From Streptomyces roseolus (GTDB lineage: Bacteria; Actinomycetota; Actinomycetes; Streptomycetales; Streptomycetaceae), in the NCBI RefSeq assembly GCF_014649855.1, contig NZ_BMTV01000001.1:231925-295924 (forward strand): a stretch of DNA of 64,000 nt. Reading direction: 5' to 3'. Both the position numbers and the translations under genes were made by a program. Below the pieces are notes generated by a model. It was given only the letters and a program-made list of their open reading frames with translations, was not told the origin of the DNA and did no database searches. This document shows, one piece after another, positions 1 through 12,767 of the stretch (positions are counted from its first letter, which is position 1; every line of letters starts with the position of its first letter).

Positions 1-2
1 TC

Positions 3-830
3 CGTCGCATGCTGTTCCCACTGCCGCCGCCCGACGTCATCACTCACTACCACCGGGCCTTCACCCTCATCGAGGAGACGGCCGCCGTCTACCAGCTAAC
101 CGCGCGCAAGACAATGGAACTGGCCGACGCACTCCACAACACGGTGGCGGCTTCAGGTCCGCCCTGGGGCTCACGACCGCTGGCAAAGGTCGCCCGTCTG
201 AAGTCGGGTACCGGTTCCGAAAGCTCACTCCCACCGGCACCTGCGGATCCGACCATCGACGTGATCGCACCCAGGGACCTCTACGACCTTCCCGTGCCCC
301 ACGTCCACCGGTTCCGCCTGACCGGGCCGGCGCGCGACGGCGCGGTACACCCTCCGGGCACCTTCATGCTCAGCACCCGCTCCGACGGCGCGCACATCGC
401 CGTGTCCAGCCGGGCGGCGACCCCCCTCAGAAGCGTCGTCGCCGTGCGGCCCCTGGACGACGAGGACGCGTGGTGGCTTCTCCACGAGCTCAGAAGCCGG
501 AGCAAGGCGATCGCGGAACTCGCGCAGGGCCAGAACCGCCGCGAGATCTCCGCCCTCCGCCTGAAATCCCTGGCTCTCACTTGGCCGGATCACTTCACGC
601 GCGCCGACTTCCACCGGGTCGTCGAGCCTCTGCATGCTACGGCACGACTCCTCGTCTCCAAGATCGCGACGTTGCACGCACTGCGGGACACTCTCCTGCG
701 CGACATCACGGCGAAGGCCGGTGTGCTCCGAGAGCCGGAGGAACAGGGCCTCAGCCTCCCGGCACCACGTGGGATGGAGAGCCTCGATGAGTCAGGATGG
801 GGCCTGCAAACTCAACGGGTACCCGAGTGA
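3..830 (+). CDS. Type I restriction specificity (HsdS)-like protein, 3' part
   Basis: The frame is open to the left edge of the window, so the first ATG at 9 need not be the start. An FPLPPP segment followed by a helical stretch resembles the end of one target-recognition half of an HsdS subunit. Residues about 55-200 look like a second half: a recognition-type domain with FMLSTRSDG, then ISALRLKSLALTWP, the usual end of such a domain, then another helical conserved region. HsdS proteins choose the DNA sequence read by a type I restriction-modification complex. No HsdM or HsdR is visible; they would lie upstream. The family call is by overall pattern only and the protein could be an orphan. 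Confidence 0.45.
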   Translation, partial: RRMLFPLPPPDVITHYHRAFTLIEETAAVYQLTARKTMELADALHNTVAASGPPWGSRPLAKVARLKSGTGSESSLPPAPADPTIDVIAPRDLYDLPVPHVHRFRLTGPARDGAVHPPGTFMLSTRSDGAHIAVSSRAATPLRSVVAVRPLDDEDAWWLLHELRSRSKAIAELAQGQNRREISALRLKSLALTWPDHFTRADFHRVVEPLHATARLLVSKIATLHALRDTLLRDITAKAGVLREPEEQGLSLPAPRGMESLDESGWGLQTQRVPE

Positions 831-843
831 GAACGGTGGAGCG

Positions 844-2010
844 ATGAATACCAGGCCACTGCTGAACCGCAGGCTGGACGGGCTCGGGACGACGATCTTC
901 GCGGAGATGTCGGCCCTGGCGACAGCGACGGGCGCGATCAACCTGGGCCAGGGCTTCCCGGACACCGACGGCCCGGAGTCCGTACGTGAGGCCGCCGTAC
1001 GAGCGCTGCGCGACGGCCGCGGCAACCAGTACCCGCCGGGCCCCGGCGTCCCGGAGCTCCGCCAGGCGATCGCCGACCACCAGCACCGCTTCTACGGCCT
1101 GAGCCTCGACCCCGACACGGAAGTACTGGTCACCGCTGGCGCGACGGAGGCGATCGCGGCGACCATGCTCGCGCTGCTGGAGCCCGGTGACGAGGTGATC
1201 GCCTTCGAGCCCTTCTACGACTCCTACGCGGCCTGCGTCGCCATGGCCGGCGCGAAGCGCGTCCCGCTCACCCTGCGCGCCCCGTCCTTCCGCCCGGACC
1301 TGGACGAACTGCGATCCAAGATCACCCCGCGCACTCGCCTCCTGCTCCTCAACACCCCGCACAACCCGACCGGGATGGTCCTCACCCCCGACGAGCAGAG
1401 CACCATCGCCGCGCTCGCCGTCGAGCACGACCTGCTCGTGGCCACCGACGAGGTGTACGAGCACCTGGTCTTCGACGGCGCCGCCCACGTCCCGATCGCG
1501 AGCCTCCCCGGCATGCGCGAGCGCACCGTCTCCATCTCCTCCGCCGGCAAGACCTTCTCCTTCACCGGATGGAAGGTTGGCTGGACCACCGCGAGCCCGG
1601 AGCTGACCTCGGCGGTCCGCTCGGCGAAGCAGTACCTCACCTACGTCTCCTCCGGCCCCTTCCAGTACGCGGTCGCCGAGGCCCTGCGCCTCCCGGAGGC
1701 GTACTACGACGGCCTGCGCGCCGACCTCCAGGCCAAGCGGGACCTGCTGAGCGAGGGCCTCGAGGAGGCCGGCTTCGGGGTCTACCGCCCGCGCGGAACG
1801 TACTTCGTCACCACCGACATCCGCCCCCTCGGCGCCGACGACGGCTTCGCCTTCTGCCGCTCGCTGCCGGAGCGGGCCGGTGTCGTCGCCATCCCGAACG
1901 CGGTCTTCTACGACCACCGCGAGGCGGGCGCCCCCTTCGTCCGCTTCGCGTTCTGCAAGCGGACCGACGTCCTGGAGGAGGCGGTCTCCCGGCTGAAGCG
2001 GCTGGGGTGA
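844..2010 (+). CDS. PLP-dependent aminotransferase, class I/II fold
   Basis: This is a 388-residue fold-type I aminotransferase, close in pattern to the kynurenine/methionine aminotransferase group. Visible motifs are INLGQGFPD near the N terminus, NTPHNPTG in the middle, and SSAGKTFSFTGWKVGW, whose first lysine is the expected Schiff-base residue; a C-terminal RFAFCK segment supplies the carboxylate-binding Arg. The ATG at 844 is chosen because it follows GGTGGAG and begins the conserved N-terminal segment; a longer open frame upstream is unlikely. It probably transfers amino groups in amino-acid metabolism in the cytoplasm. The exact substrate cannot be read from sequence. It is convergent with the next gene across a hairpin. 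Confidence 0.9.
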   Translation: MNTRPLLNRRLDGLGTTIFAEMSALATATGAINLGQGFPDTDGPESVREAAVRALRDGRGNQYPPGPGVPELRQAIADHQHRFYGLSLDPDTEVLVTAGATEAIAATMLALLEPGDEVIAFEPFYDSYAACVAMAGAKRVPLTLRAPSFRPDLDELRSKITPRTRLLLLNTPHNPTGMVLTPDEQSTIAALAVEHDLLVATDEVYEHLVFDGAAHVPIASLPGMRERTVSISSAGKTFSFTGWKVGWTTASPELTSAVRSAKQYLTYVSSGPFQYAVAEALRLPEAYYDGLRADLQAKRDLLSEGLEEAGFGVYRPRGTYFVTTDIRPLGADDGFAFCRSLPERAGVVAIPNAVFYDHREAGAPFVRFAFCKRTDVLEEAVSRLKRLG

Positions 2011-2014
2011 GAAC

Positions 2015-2054
2015 GCCGGAAGCCGGGCCCCCGTGCGGGGACCCGGCTTCCGGC
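2015..2054. terminator. Bidirectional hairpin terminator
   Basis: Thirteen-base arms (2015-2027 and 2042-2054) form a GC-rich hairpin between convergent genes, the aminotransferase and the YbjN-like gene. There is no T run, as is usual in Streptomyces. Confidence 0.75.
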
Positions 2055-2070
2055 GCGCGGGGGACGGGGC

Positions 2071-2601
2071 TCAGGCCTCGTCGCCCTCGGTCTTCTCCTC
2101 CGGGGAGGCCAGACCGAACTGCTCGACGATCCACTTGTCGAACTCGATGGAGGCGCGGACCCAGCTCACCGTGGAGGAGACGAAGTGCTCCAGGGCGACG
2201 CCGGTGCCGATCAGCATCTGCGCCTCACCGATGAGGCGGAGGGTGGCGGAGCCGTCCTCCTCCTCGTGCAGGTGGGTGTAGACCTTCGGCCACAGGGTGC
2301 GGCGGTTCCAGTCGTCGATCGCGTCGAGGATCTTGACGCGGTCGTCGGCGGAGTGCGGACGGTCGTAGAACGTGCGCACCGAGAACACCTGCTGCTCGTT
2401 CTCGCCGCGGAACATGAAGTACGTGCGGAATTCCTCCCACGGCGCCGCGAGGTCGCCCTCGTCGTCGACGACGTACTTGAGCTCCATCTGCTCCAGGAGC
2501 TGCTTCACCAGGTCCTGGTCGGGGACGACGGGGCCCGCCGGTCCTGCCTGGGGCTGGGGCTGTCCCCCGAAATTCGGAATCGAGGACGGGTCGATGCTCA
2601 C
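2071..2601 (-). CDS. YbjN-domain protein
   Basis: About 176 residues. The C-terminal two thirds match the YbjN/type III secretion chaperone-like fold in pattern: a YVVDDEGDL strand, a FRTYFMFRGE strand, then NRRTLWPKVY and an acidic tail. A proline/glutamine-rich N terminus precedes it. The GTG at 2601 is preferred because GAAGGGAAA stands eight bases before it; the longer frame from 2661 has no such site. YbjN-like proteins are common in actinobacteria and their role is unknown; some are linked to motility or stress. Nothing in the neighbourhood settles its job. Confidence 0.75.
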   Translation of the reverse strand: MSIDPSSIPNFGGQPQPQAGPAGPVVPDQDLVKQLLEQMELKYVVDDEGDLAAPWEEFRTYFMFRGENEQQVFSVRTFYDRPHSADDRVKILDAIDDWNRRTLWPKVYTHLHEEEDGSATLRLIGEAQMLIGTGVALEHFVSSTVSWVRASIEFDKWIVEQFGLASPEEKTEGDEA

Positions 2602-2712
2602 CGTGAATTTCCCTTCGTACGGATGTCGCCATCCTCCCCCATCCCGGCCGGTCCGTGGCAAGCCCCGCCGGTGCGGATCCGCTGCGGGCTGACAGGATCC
2701 GCACCCACGGCC

Positions 2713-5298
<2,586 letters not shown>

Positions 5299-5380
5299 GT
5301 GCGGGGTCTCCTCCTGGGTGTGGTCCTCCGGGTCCGGCGGTGGACCCTTCTCGTTCTCTGACTCATACAGCGTACATAAA

Positions 5381-5401
5381 GTTGAGTCTATTCCGCTCAA
5401 G
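5381..5401. promoter_or_regulatory. HAIR (HspR) operator of clpB
   Basis: GTTGAGT-N7-GCTCAAG matches the HAIR consensus CTTGAGT-N7-ACTCAAG at 6 of 7 bases in each arm. It lies between clpB and the divergent gene at 5439. HspR, encoded at 7703-8152, is the known ligand. Confidence 0.9.
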
Positions 5402-5438
5402 GTGTCGGAGGGGCGAACGTCCGGGGTAGTTTCCGGGC

Positions 5439-5843
5439 ATGGCGACCGACCCGAGGAACCCCACGGACTCGTACCTCAGCTTCTGGCGCGAGTACCACAT
5501 GTGCACGCTGACCACCCCGCGTCCGGACGGCACCCCGCACGTGGTGGCCGTCGGCGTCACGTACGACCCCGAGCGCGGCCTGGCGCGGGTCATCACCAAC
5601 AAGAACAGCAGGAAGGTCGCCCACGTCCTGGCGGCGGGCGCGGAGGGCGCGCGGGTCGCGGTCTGCCAGGTCGACAAGGGGCGCTGGGCCACCCTGGAGG
5701 GCGTCGCCCGGATCCGCACGGAGGAGGCGGAGGTCGCCGACGCGGTGGCGCGCTACGCCGAGCGCTACGGCCGCACCCCGACGCCCAACCCCGACCGGGT
5801 GGTCATCGAGATCGCGCTCACCCGGGCGATGGGCCGCGCCTGA
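5439..5843 (+). CDS. Pyridoxamine 5'-phosphate oxidase-like (F420/FMN split-barrel) protein
   Basis: A 134-residue single-domain split beta-barrel protein. The N-terminal [20 protein letters not shown] segment and the middle [10 protein letters not shown] segment fit the PPOX-class F420-dependent family common in actinobacteria. Such proteins bind FMN or F420 and reduce small organic substrates; the substrate here is unknown. The gene is divergent from clpB and shares its promoter region, so HspR could affect it too. It is followed by a strong hairpin. Confidence 0.85.
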   Translation: MATDPRNPTDSYLSFWREYHMCTLTTPRPDGTPHVVAVGVTYDPERGLARVITNKNSRKVAHVLAAGAEGARVAVCQVDKGRWATLEGVARIRTEEAEVADAVARYAERYGRTPTPNPDRVVIEIALTRAMGRA

Positions 5844-5893
5844 CCCTCCCTCCGGGAACGGTCCCGGATCCGCCGGGGACGGCCCCGGAAAAG

Positions 5894-5938
5894 CACAACG
5901 GCGCCATCGCGGTTCAGGTCCGCGATGGCGCCGTTGTG
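5894..5938 (+). terminator. Hairpin terminator
   Basis: Perfect 19-base arms (5894-5912 and 5920-5938) with a seven-base loop. It ends the PPOX-like gene and can also serve the opposing gene at 5981-6310. Confidence 0.85.
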
Positions 5939-5980
5939 TGGGGGAAGCACCTGAGCGATCTACAACGACGGGGGAATCGC

Positions 5981-6310
5981 TCAGGCACTGCGGGGGGTGG
6001 CGGAGATGGTCTCGGAGGCGAACCGCGCCTCGACCGGCTGGTGGTCGCGCTGGTCCAAGTTGACGAAGATCATGCCGTACCGGATGGCACAGCGGACGGG
6101 CTGGGGGGCGCCGCGGGGACGGCGCAGGCACCGGTAGGCACGGATGTCCTCGTCGTCCCCGCGGACGACGACGATCGGCTCACCGAAGAGGGTGACCTTC
6201 AACGACTCGCCACGGCGCGGCACCGCGGTGACGAGGTCGATGAAGTGCCACCCCGACCGGTAGGCACTCGCCATCTCGCGTCGGAAACGAGGGTCCTCGG
6301 GAACCGTCAT
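5981..6310 (-). CDS. Compact Rieske-like protein lacking the cluster histidines
   Basis: 109 residues. The middle follows the start of a Rieske oxygenase domain: FGEPIVVVRGDDEDIRAYRC, then RRPRGAP, then VRCAIRYGMIFVNLD. A true Rieske centre needs Cys-x-His and Cys-x-x-His; here the positions read CLRRPRG and CAIRYG, so both cysteines remain but both histidines appear to be lost. It therefore should not hold a normal [2Fe-2S] cluster. The ATG overlaps the stop of the DPGWG peptide gene (ATGA), so the two are translationally coupled and probably act together. Function unknown: a partner, immunity or modifying protein for the peptide is inference. Confidence 0.7.
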   Translation of the reverse strand: MTVPEDPRFRREMASAYRSGWHFIDLVTAVPRRGESLKVTLFGEPIVVVRGDDEDIRAYRCLRRPRGAPQPVRCAIRYGMIFVNLDQRDHQPVEARFASETISATPRSA

Positions 6311-6522
6311 GCCCTGACGGACCCCCAACCGGGGTCGGCGACCGGCGCCACGCCCCATCCGGGATCGGCGACCGCCGGCTGCAGCAGACCCCAGCCCGGG
6401 TCGGCCCTGACGACCTGCGTCTGGGAACCCCACCCCGGATCCTGGGCCATCGAGACAGCGCCCACAGCTGCAGCAGCCATCAGCGCGGCACCGACTACGG
6501 TGCGTATGAGCTTCTTGGACAT
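6307..6522 (-). CDS. Exported small peptide with four DPGWG repeats
   Basis: 71 residues. Residues 1-26 look like a Sec signal: lysines at 3-4, then a hydrophobic Ala/Val-rich core. The rest carries DPGWG at 28-32, 41-45, 53-57 and 63-67, spaced 13, 12 and 10 residues, with little else. There are no cysteines, so it is not a disulfide peptide or a lanthipeptide of the usual kind. It is divergent from a LuxR-type regulator and overlaps the Rieske-like gene. It could be a multi-copy precursor cut into DPGWG peptides, a signal, or a cell-surface repeat protein; none is proven. Confidence 0.75.
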   Translation of the reverse strand: MSKKLIRTVVGAALMAAAAVGAVSMAQDPGWGSQTQVVRADPGWGLLQPAVADPGWGVAPVADPGWGSVRA

Positions 6523-6631
6523 GACCGAGCAACCTCACTCGAAGGTGTGTAACTACCTGCTCCCCCGCAAGTCACGACGATCGCTCACTCCTCCCGTTTC
6601 CACCACTCGCCCAATGCATCATGTTCCTGTA

Positions 6632-6638
6632 ATGCAAG
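6632..6638 (-). promoter_or_regulatory. Candidate shared CTTGCAT element of the LuxR/peptide modules
   Basis: CTTGCAT occurs on the minus strand here, in the divergent promoter region, and again on the plus strand at 54753-54759 in the second module. A seven-base match is weak evidence. Confidence 0.2.
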
Positions 6639-6655
6639 AGCCTGGGGGTGTACGT

Positions 6656-7636
6656 ATGCGGATAGAACCTGACCAAAAGGTGCATTCTCACACGCACGCA
6701 GACCTGTGCGAACCGGGCAGTCGGCTCTACTCGGAGGCCCTCAGGGAAGGCCGGATCGCCCGTTCCGAGATCTCGCCCGCACCCTGCCTGATGGACCTGG
6801 ACCTGCTGCGCCCCGACCCCGACGACGCCGAGTGGCTCCGCCCCGTGGCACCGACGGCCGCCCTCGCCCGCCTCCTCGACCCGCTCGAGAAGGAGATACA
6901 GGAGCGCCGGCGCATGACCGTCACCCTCGCCGACGCCTTCGAACCCTTCATGGCCCTCGGCGCCCGCGACCCCTCGATGACCCACGCCATCACCGTCCTC
7001 GAAGGACTGGAGCGGATCAACGACAGCCTGGACCGCGCCGTCGCCGCATGCACCTCGGAACTGCTCACCGTACAGCCGGGGAAGGGCCGCAGCGCGCAGA
7101 CCTTCGGAGAAGCCCTGCGCCGGGTGCGGCCGCTGCTCGGCCGGGGCATCCGGATGCGCACGCTGTACCAGCACACCGCGCGCCACCAGCCCATCACCCT
7201 GGCGTACCTGGAACGCATCGGCTCCGAGGTCGAGGTCCGGACGCTGGAGGAGATCATCGACCGCCTCATCATCGTCGACCGCAAGGTCGCCTTCGTCCCG
7301 GCCAGCCGTGACCGCACCATCGCCCTCGAACTGCGCCACCAGGGGCTCGTGGAGTACCTCGGCGGCGTCTTCGACCAGTTCTGGCTCCAGGCGACGCCCC
7401 TGGACTCCCCGGTCACCTACCAGCCGCAGCTCAGCGGCATCAGCGGCGTCCAGCGCTCCATCGCCCGGCTCCTCGTCGAGGGCCACGTCGACGAGGCCAT
7501 CGCCCGCCGGCTCGGGATGAACGTCCGCACCTGCCGGGCGCACATAGCCAAGCTCGCGGCCACCCTCGGCAGCGGCAGCCGCGCCCAGCTCGGCTACCTC
7601 ATCGCCCGCTCCGGCCTCCTCGAACGGGAGATCTGA
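6656..7636 (+). CDS. LuxR-type regulator with PLD/TrmB-like sensor region
   Basis: 326 residues. The C terminus (about 270-326) is a LuxR helix-turn-helix with VEGHVDEAIARRLGMNVRT. The central region contains RTLYQHTARH, EVRTLEEIIDRLIIVDRKVAFVP, the pattern of the phospholipase-D-like ligand region found in many Streptomyces LuxR/TrmB-like regulators. There is no receiver domain with a phosphorylatable Asp. It is paralogous in both parts to the protein at 54815-55849, and both lie beside a divergent small peptide gene. The ATG at 6656 follows GGGGGTG. It probably controls the divergent peptide/Rieske-like pair and may sense the peptide or a metabolite. Confidence 0.85.
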   Translation: MRIEPDQKVHSHTHADLCEPGSRLYSEALREGRIARSEISPAPCLMDLDLLRPDPDDAEWLRPVAPTAALARLLDPLEKEIQERRRMTVTLADAFEPFMALGARDPSMTHAITVLEGLERINDSLDRAVAACTSELLTVQPGKGRSAQTFGEALRRVRPLLGRGIRMRTLYQHTARHQPITLAYLERIGSEVEVRTLEEIIDRLIIVDRKVAFVPASRDRTIALELRHQGLVEYLGGVFDQFWLQATPLDSPVTYQPQLSGISGVQRSIARLLVEGHVDEAIARRLGMNVRTCRAHIAKLAATLGSGSRAQLGYLIARSGLLEREI

Positions 7637-7647
7637 CCGCCGGACGC

Positions 7648-7684
7648 GCGGAAGGCCCCTCCCGGGCGGGGAGGGGCCTTCCGC
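7648..7684. terminator. Bidirectional hairpin terminator
   Basis: Sixteen-base arms (7648-7663, 7669-7684) with a five-base loop, between the converging LuxR-type gene and hspR. Confidence 0.85.
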
Positions 7685-7702
7685 GGTCCATGGCGCGTGC
7701 GG

Positions 7703-8152
7703 CTACTCGCCGCGCTTCGGTGCCGGGCGCCACACCACCAGGGCGCCGGTCTGCTGCACGTCGGTGTACGGCACCAGGTCGCGCCGGTACGAGGCGTGCA
7801 CCTGGGCCTCGCGCTGGCGCATCGCGGCGGCCGCGCCCTCGACGGCCGCCGAGAGCTCGGCGACCCGGGCCTGGAGCGCCGCGACCTGGTTCTCCAGCTC
7901 GATGATGCGCTTGATGCCGGCGAGGTTGATGCCCTCGTCCTGCGACAACTGCTGCACCTGGCGGAGCAGTTCGATGTCGCGGGCCGAGTAGCGCCGGCCC
8001 CGGCCGGCCGTGCGGTCCGGGGAGACCAGACCCAGGCGGTCGTACTGGCGCAGGGTCTGCGGATGCAGCCCCGACAGCTGGGCCGCCACCGAGATGACGT
8101 ACACCGGGGTCTCGTCGGTCAGTTCGTACGGGTTGCGTCTGCGTCCGTCCAC
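7703..8152 (-). CDS. hspR: HspR, MerR-type heat-shock repressor
   Basis: 149 residues. A MerR-type N-terminal DNA-binding domain (VYVISVAAQLSGLHPQTLRQ, then YDRLGLVSPDR and RGRRYSARDI) is followed by a coiled coil (about 75-105) and a basic C-terminal tail. HspR binds HAIR sites to repress the dnaK operon and clpB, with DnaK as co-repressor in Streptomyces. It is the last gene of dnaK-grpE-dnaJ-hspR, four bases after dnaJ, so it regulates its own synthesis. HAIR sites are present at 5381, 11845 and 11897. Confidence 0.97.
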   Translation of the reverse strand: MDGRRRNPYELTDETPVYVISVAAQLSGLHPQTLRQYDRLGLVSPDRTAGRGRRYSARDIELLRQVQQLSQDEGINLAGIKRIIELENQVAALQARVAELSAAVEGAAAAMRQREAQVHASYRRDLVPYTDVQQTGALVVWRPAPKRGE

Positions 8153-8156
8153 CGCG

Positions 8157-9332
8157 TCAGGCTCCCTTCGCCGCCTCGAACAGCTCCGCCCTGGGGTCCG
8201 TCGAGGCGGTCGCCTCGCGGTAGGTCTCCAGGGCCTCGCGGGCCTTGTCGTCCAGTTCCCTGGGCACCGCGACCTCCACCGTCACCAGCAGGTCGCCGCG
8301 CGTACCGTCCTTGCGGACCGCGCCCTTGCCGCGGGCGCGCATGGTCCGGCCGTTCGGGGTGCCCGCGGGCAGCTTGAGCGTGACCGCGGGCCCGCCGAGG
8401 GTCGGGACCTTGACCTCGCCGCCGAGCGCCGCCTCCACGAAGGAGACCGGCACCGTGACGGTGAGGTTGTCGTCCTTGCGCCCGAAGACCGGGTGGGCGT
8501 CGACGTGCACCACGACGAACAGGTCGCCGTGGGGCCCGCCGCGCTCGCCCGGGGCGCCCTTGCCGCGCAGCCGGATCTTCTGCCCGTCGGAGACGCCCGC
8601 CGGGATCCGGACCTGCATGGTCCGCGAGGACTTGGCCCGGCCGGAGCCCTTGCAGACCTCGCAGGGGTTCTCCGCGATCAGGCCGCGGCCCTTGCAGTCG
8701 ACGCACGGGTCGGTCAGCGAGAAGCCGCCGCCGCTGCCCCGCGAGACCTGGCCGGTGCCGACGCAGGTCGGGCACACCCGGGGCGTGCCGTTCTTGTCGC
8801 CGGTGCCCGAACAGGCCGTGCAGGGCTGCTGGCTGGACATCCGCAGGGGCACGGTCGCGCCCTCGATCGCCTCGGTGAAGCTGAGCGTCACCTCGGACTC
8901 GATGTCCTGGCCGCGCCGGGGCTGGGTGCGGGCACCCGCGCCGCCGCCGCGGTTGAACAGACCGCCGAAGACGTCCCCGATGCCACCGCCGCCGCCGAAG
9001 CCGCCGGCCCCGCCCTGGGCGCCCCCGAAGAGGTCGCCCAGGTCGAAGTTGAACGAACCGCCCGCACCCGGGCCGCCGGCCCGGAAGCCGCCGTTCCCGA
9101 AGAGCGCGCGCGCCTCGTCGTACTCCTTGCGCTTCTTGGGGTCGCCGAGGACGTCGTTCGCCTCGGAGATCTCCTTGAAGCGCTCCTCGGCCTTGGTGTC
9201 GCCCTTGTTGGCGTCCGGGTGGTTCTCGCGTGCGAGCTTCCGGTACGCCTTCTTGATCTCGGCCTCGGTGGCGTCCTTGGGGACGCCGAGGACCTTGTAG
9301 TAGTCCTTCTCGACGAAGTCCTTCGTGCTCAT
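8157..9332 (-). CDS. dnaJ: DnaJ (Hsp40) co-chaperone
   Basis: 391 residues in the full type I layout: J domain with HPD (residues about 40-42), a long Gly/Phe-rich segment (about 80-135), four zinc motifs CTACSGTG, CPTCVGTG, CVDCKGRG and CEVCKGSG, then the substrate-binding C terminus. DnaJ delivers clients to DnaK and stimulates its ATPase. ATG at 9332 follows a GGAGGAGGG site. It lies between grpE and hspR in one operon. Confidence 0.97.
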   Translation of the reverse strand: MSTKDFVEKDYYKVLGVPKDATEAEIKKAYRKLARENHPDANKGDTKAEERFKEISEANDVLGDPKKRKEYDEARALFGNGGFRAGGPGAGGSFNFDLGDLFGGAQGGAGGFGGGGGIGDVFGGLFNRGGGAGARTQPRRGQDIESEVTLSFTEAIEGATVPLRMSSQQPCTACSGTGDKNGTPRVCPTCVGTGQVSRGSGGGFSLTDPCVDCKGRGLIAENPCEVCKGSGRAKSSRTMQVRIPAGVSDGQKIRLRGKGAPGERGGPHGDLFVVVHVDAHPVFGRKDDNLTVTVPVSFVEAALGGEVKVPTLGGPAVTLKLPAGTPNGRTMRARGKGAVRKDGTRGDLLVTVEVAVPRELDDKAREALETYREATASTDPRAELFEAAKGA

Positions 9333-9366
9333 CGACGTCCCTCCTCCCGCGTGCGGGTGTGGCTGC

Positions 9367-9986
9367 TTACTCGCTGTCCTTCTCGGAGTCGTCCGACTCC
9401 TCGGCCTTCGCCGCACCGCCGGGCTGCGCGCCCGGCTGGGGCTCGGCGACGGCCACCCGGGCGGGCCGGACGGTCCGCTCGCCGATCCGGTACCCCGGCT
9501 GCAGGATCGCGACGCAGGTCGTCTCGGTGACGTCCGGCGCGTAACTGTGCATCAGGGCCTCGTGGATCGTCGGGTCGAAGGGCTCGCCCTCCTTGCCGAA
9601 CTGCTGGAGACCCATCTTGGCGACGACGGTCTCCAGCGACTCGGCGACCGACTTGAAGCCGCCCACGAGCTCGCCGTGGTCCCGGGCCCGGCCGATGTCG
9701 TCGAGGACCGGGAGCAGGTCGGACAGGAGGCTCGCGACCGCGATCTCCTTGACCGTGACCCGGTCCCGCTCGACCCGGCGCCGGTAGTTCTGGTACTCCG
9801 CCTGGAGCCGCTGGAGGTCCGCCGTCCGCTCGGAGAGCGCCGTGCGGGCCTGGTCCAGCTGCGCCAGGAGAGCCGTGTCCGTCACGTCCCCGGCCGGGGC
9901 CGCCGCGTCCTCGGTGGACTCGGCGGCCTCGTCGGCGTCGCCGGAGGGGACGTCGGGCTCCTCCTCGAAGCCCGCGGTCTCCTCGC

Positions 9987-9990
<4 letters not shown>
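9367..9990 (-). CDS. grpE: GrpE nucleotide exchange factor
   Basis: 207 residues: acidic N terminus, a long coiled coil (about 40-100) with [15 protein letters not shown], then the beta domain with [12 protein letters not shown] and the [16 protein letters not shown] end typical of GrpE. It releases ADP from DnaK. The GTG start overlaps the dnaK stop (GTGA), so the two are translationally coupled. Confidence 0.97.
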
Positions 9991-11822
<1,832 letters not shown>

Positions 11823-11844
11823 TTCGATTCCTCCAGCTGACTGA

Positions 11845-11865
11845 CTTGAGTGGAACTGACTCAAG
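11845..11865. promoter_or_regulatory. HAIR operator 1 of the dnaK operon
   Basis: Perfect CTTGAGT-N7-ACTCAAG, 23 bases upstream of the dnaK start. Confidence 0.95.
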
Positions 11866-11896
11866 GATGCATCACGGGACAGCCGACGTCAACAGA

Positions 11897-11917
11897 GCTG
11901 AGTCGAGTCGACTCAAC
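11897..11917. promoter_or_regulatory. HAIR-like operator 2 of the dnaK operon
   Basis: GCTGAGT-N7-ACTCAAC, 5 of 7 and 6 of 7 matches to the HAIR arms with the correct seven-base gap. It starts 52 bases from site 1, about five helical turns, so both could lie on one face. Multiple HAIR sites are known upstream of Streptomyces dnaK. Confidence 0.75.
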
Positions 11918-12068
11918 TCTTCGTCGGCCCGACCGCTCAAAGAGACGCGAGAAGCGCGTCGCTCCCTGACGCGCGGCGCGAGAAGTGGGAGAGTCCCGGT
12001 GCCCCGCGTCGGGCAAAGCGGGCATATTCCACGAACATCCCATCATCTCAGCCGGAGGGGTCCGGGGC

Positions 12069-12605
12069 ATGACGGCGAACCGTACGCAGCACAGGCACCG
12101 CACCTTCGACCTCAAGCGCGCCCTCGACCTGTTCGGCGGTACGACCCTGCTCGTCCTGCTCGCACCCCTACTCGGCGCGGTCGCGCTCTCGCTCTCCCTC
12201 ACCCGGGAGGGGCCCGTGCTGCGCCGCCACACGAGGGCGGGGCTGCGCGGCCGGCCGTTCACCATGCTGACCCTGCGCACCCGGAGCCCGCTGGCCGCGC
12301 TCCCGCTGCTGCTGCACGTCGTACGGGGCGAGATGTCGCTCGTCGGACCCTGCCCGCTCTCCCCCGGCCACCCCGAGTGCGCGGGCGCGGCGCGGCGCCG
12401 GCTCTCCGTCCGCCCGGGGCTGACCGGCCCCTGGCAGATCAGCGACCGTTCCGACCTGCCCTGGGAGGAGCGCGAGCTGCTCGACCTCCACTATGTGGAC
12501 CACCACTGGCTCGGCATGGATCTGGCCGTGCTGGCGCGTACGCTTCCAGCAGTCCGTCGACGTCGCCTCCGGCGCGCCTCCGCCCGTCCGGCAAGGCTTG
12601 CCTGA
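12069..12605 (+). CDS. Short bacterial sugar-phosphate transferase family protein
   Basis: 178 residues, resembling the C-terminal catalytic part of WcaJ/undecaprenyl-phosphate sugar phosphotransferases. Visible are the start RALDLFGGTTLLVLLAPLL (a membrane helix), MSLVGPCPLSPGHPE, and RPGLTGPWQIS. These enzymes attach the first sugar phosphate to a lipid carrier for exopolysaccharide synthesis. The protein is shorter than most full members and the RGPVLFRQ-type segment is altered (EGPVLRRHTRAG). ATG 12069 follows GGAGGGG. No polysaccharide genes are adjacent. Confidence 0.75.
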   Translation: MTANRTQHRHRTFDLKRALDLFGGTTLLVLLAPLLGAVALSLSLTREGPVLRRHTRAGLRGRPFTMLTLRTRSPLAALPLLLHVVRGEMSLVGPCPLSPGHPECAGAARRRLSVRPGLTGPWQISDRSDLPWEERELLDLHYVDHHWLGMDLAVLARTLPAVRRRRLRRASARPARLA

Positions 12606-12767
12606 GCGACACAGATCACCGCAGGGGCCGCTACAGCGCGGCGCCGGGAACCGGTAATCTCAGCACGGACTAATTAAGTTACCGCTTAGTAGGCTCAGGG
12701 CGAGAGTGAGGGCGAGGCGAGCACAGGCCGCCCCCGCCGCGCCCCAGGCCCGCCCGAGGAGCCCGTC

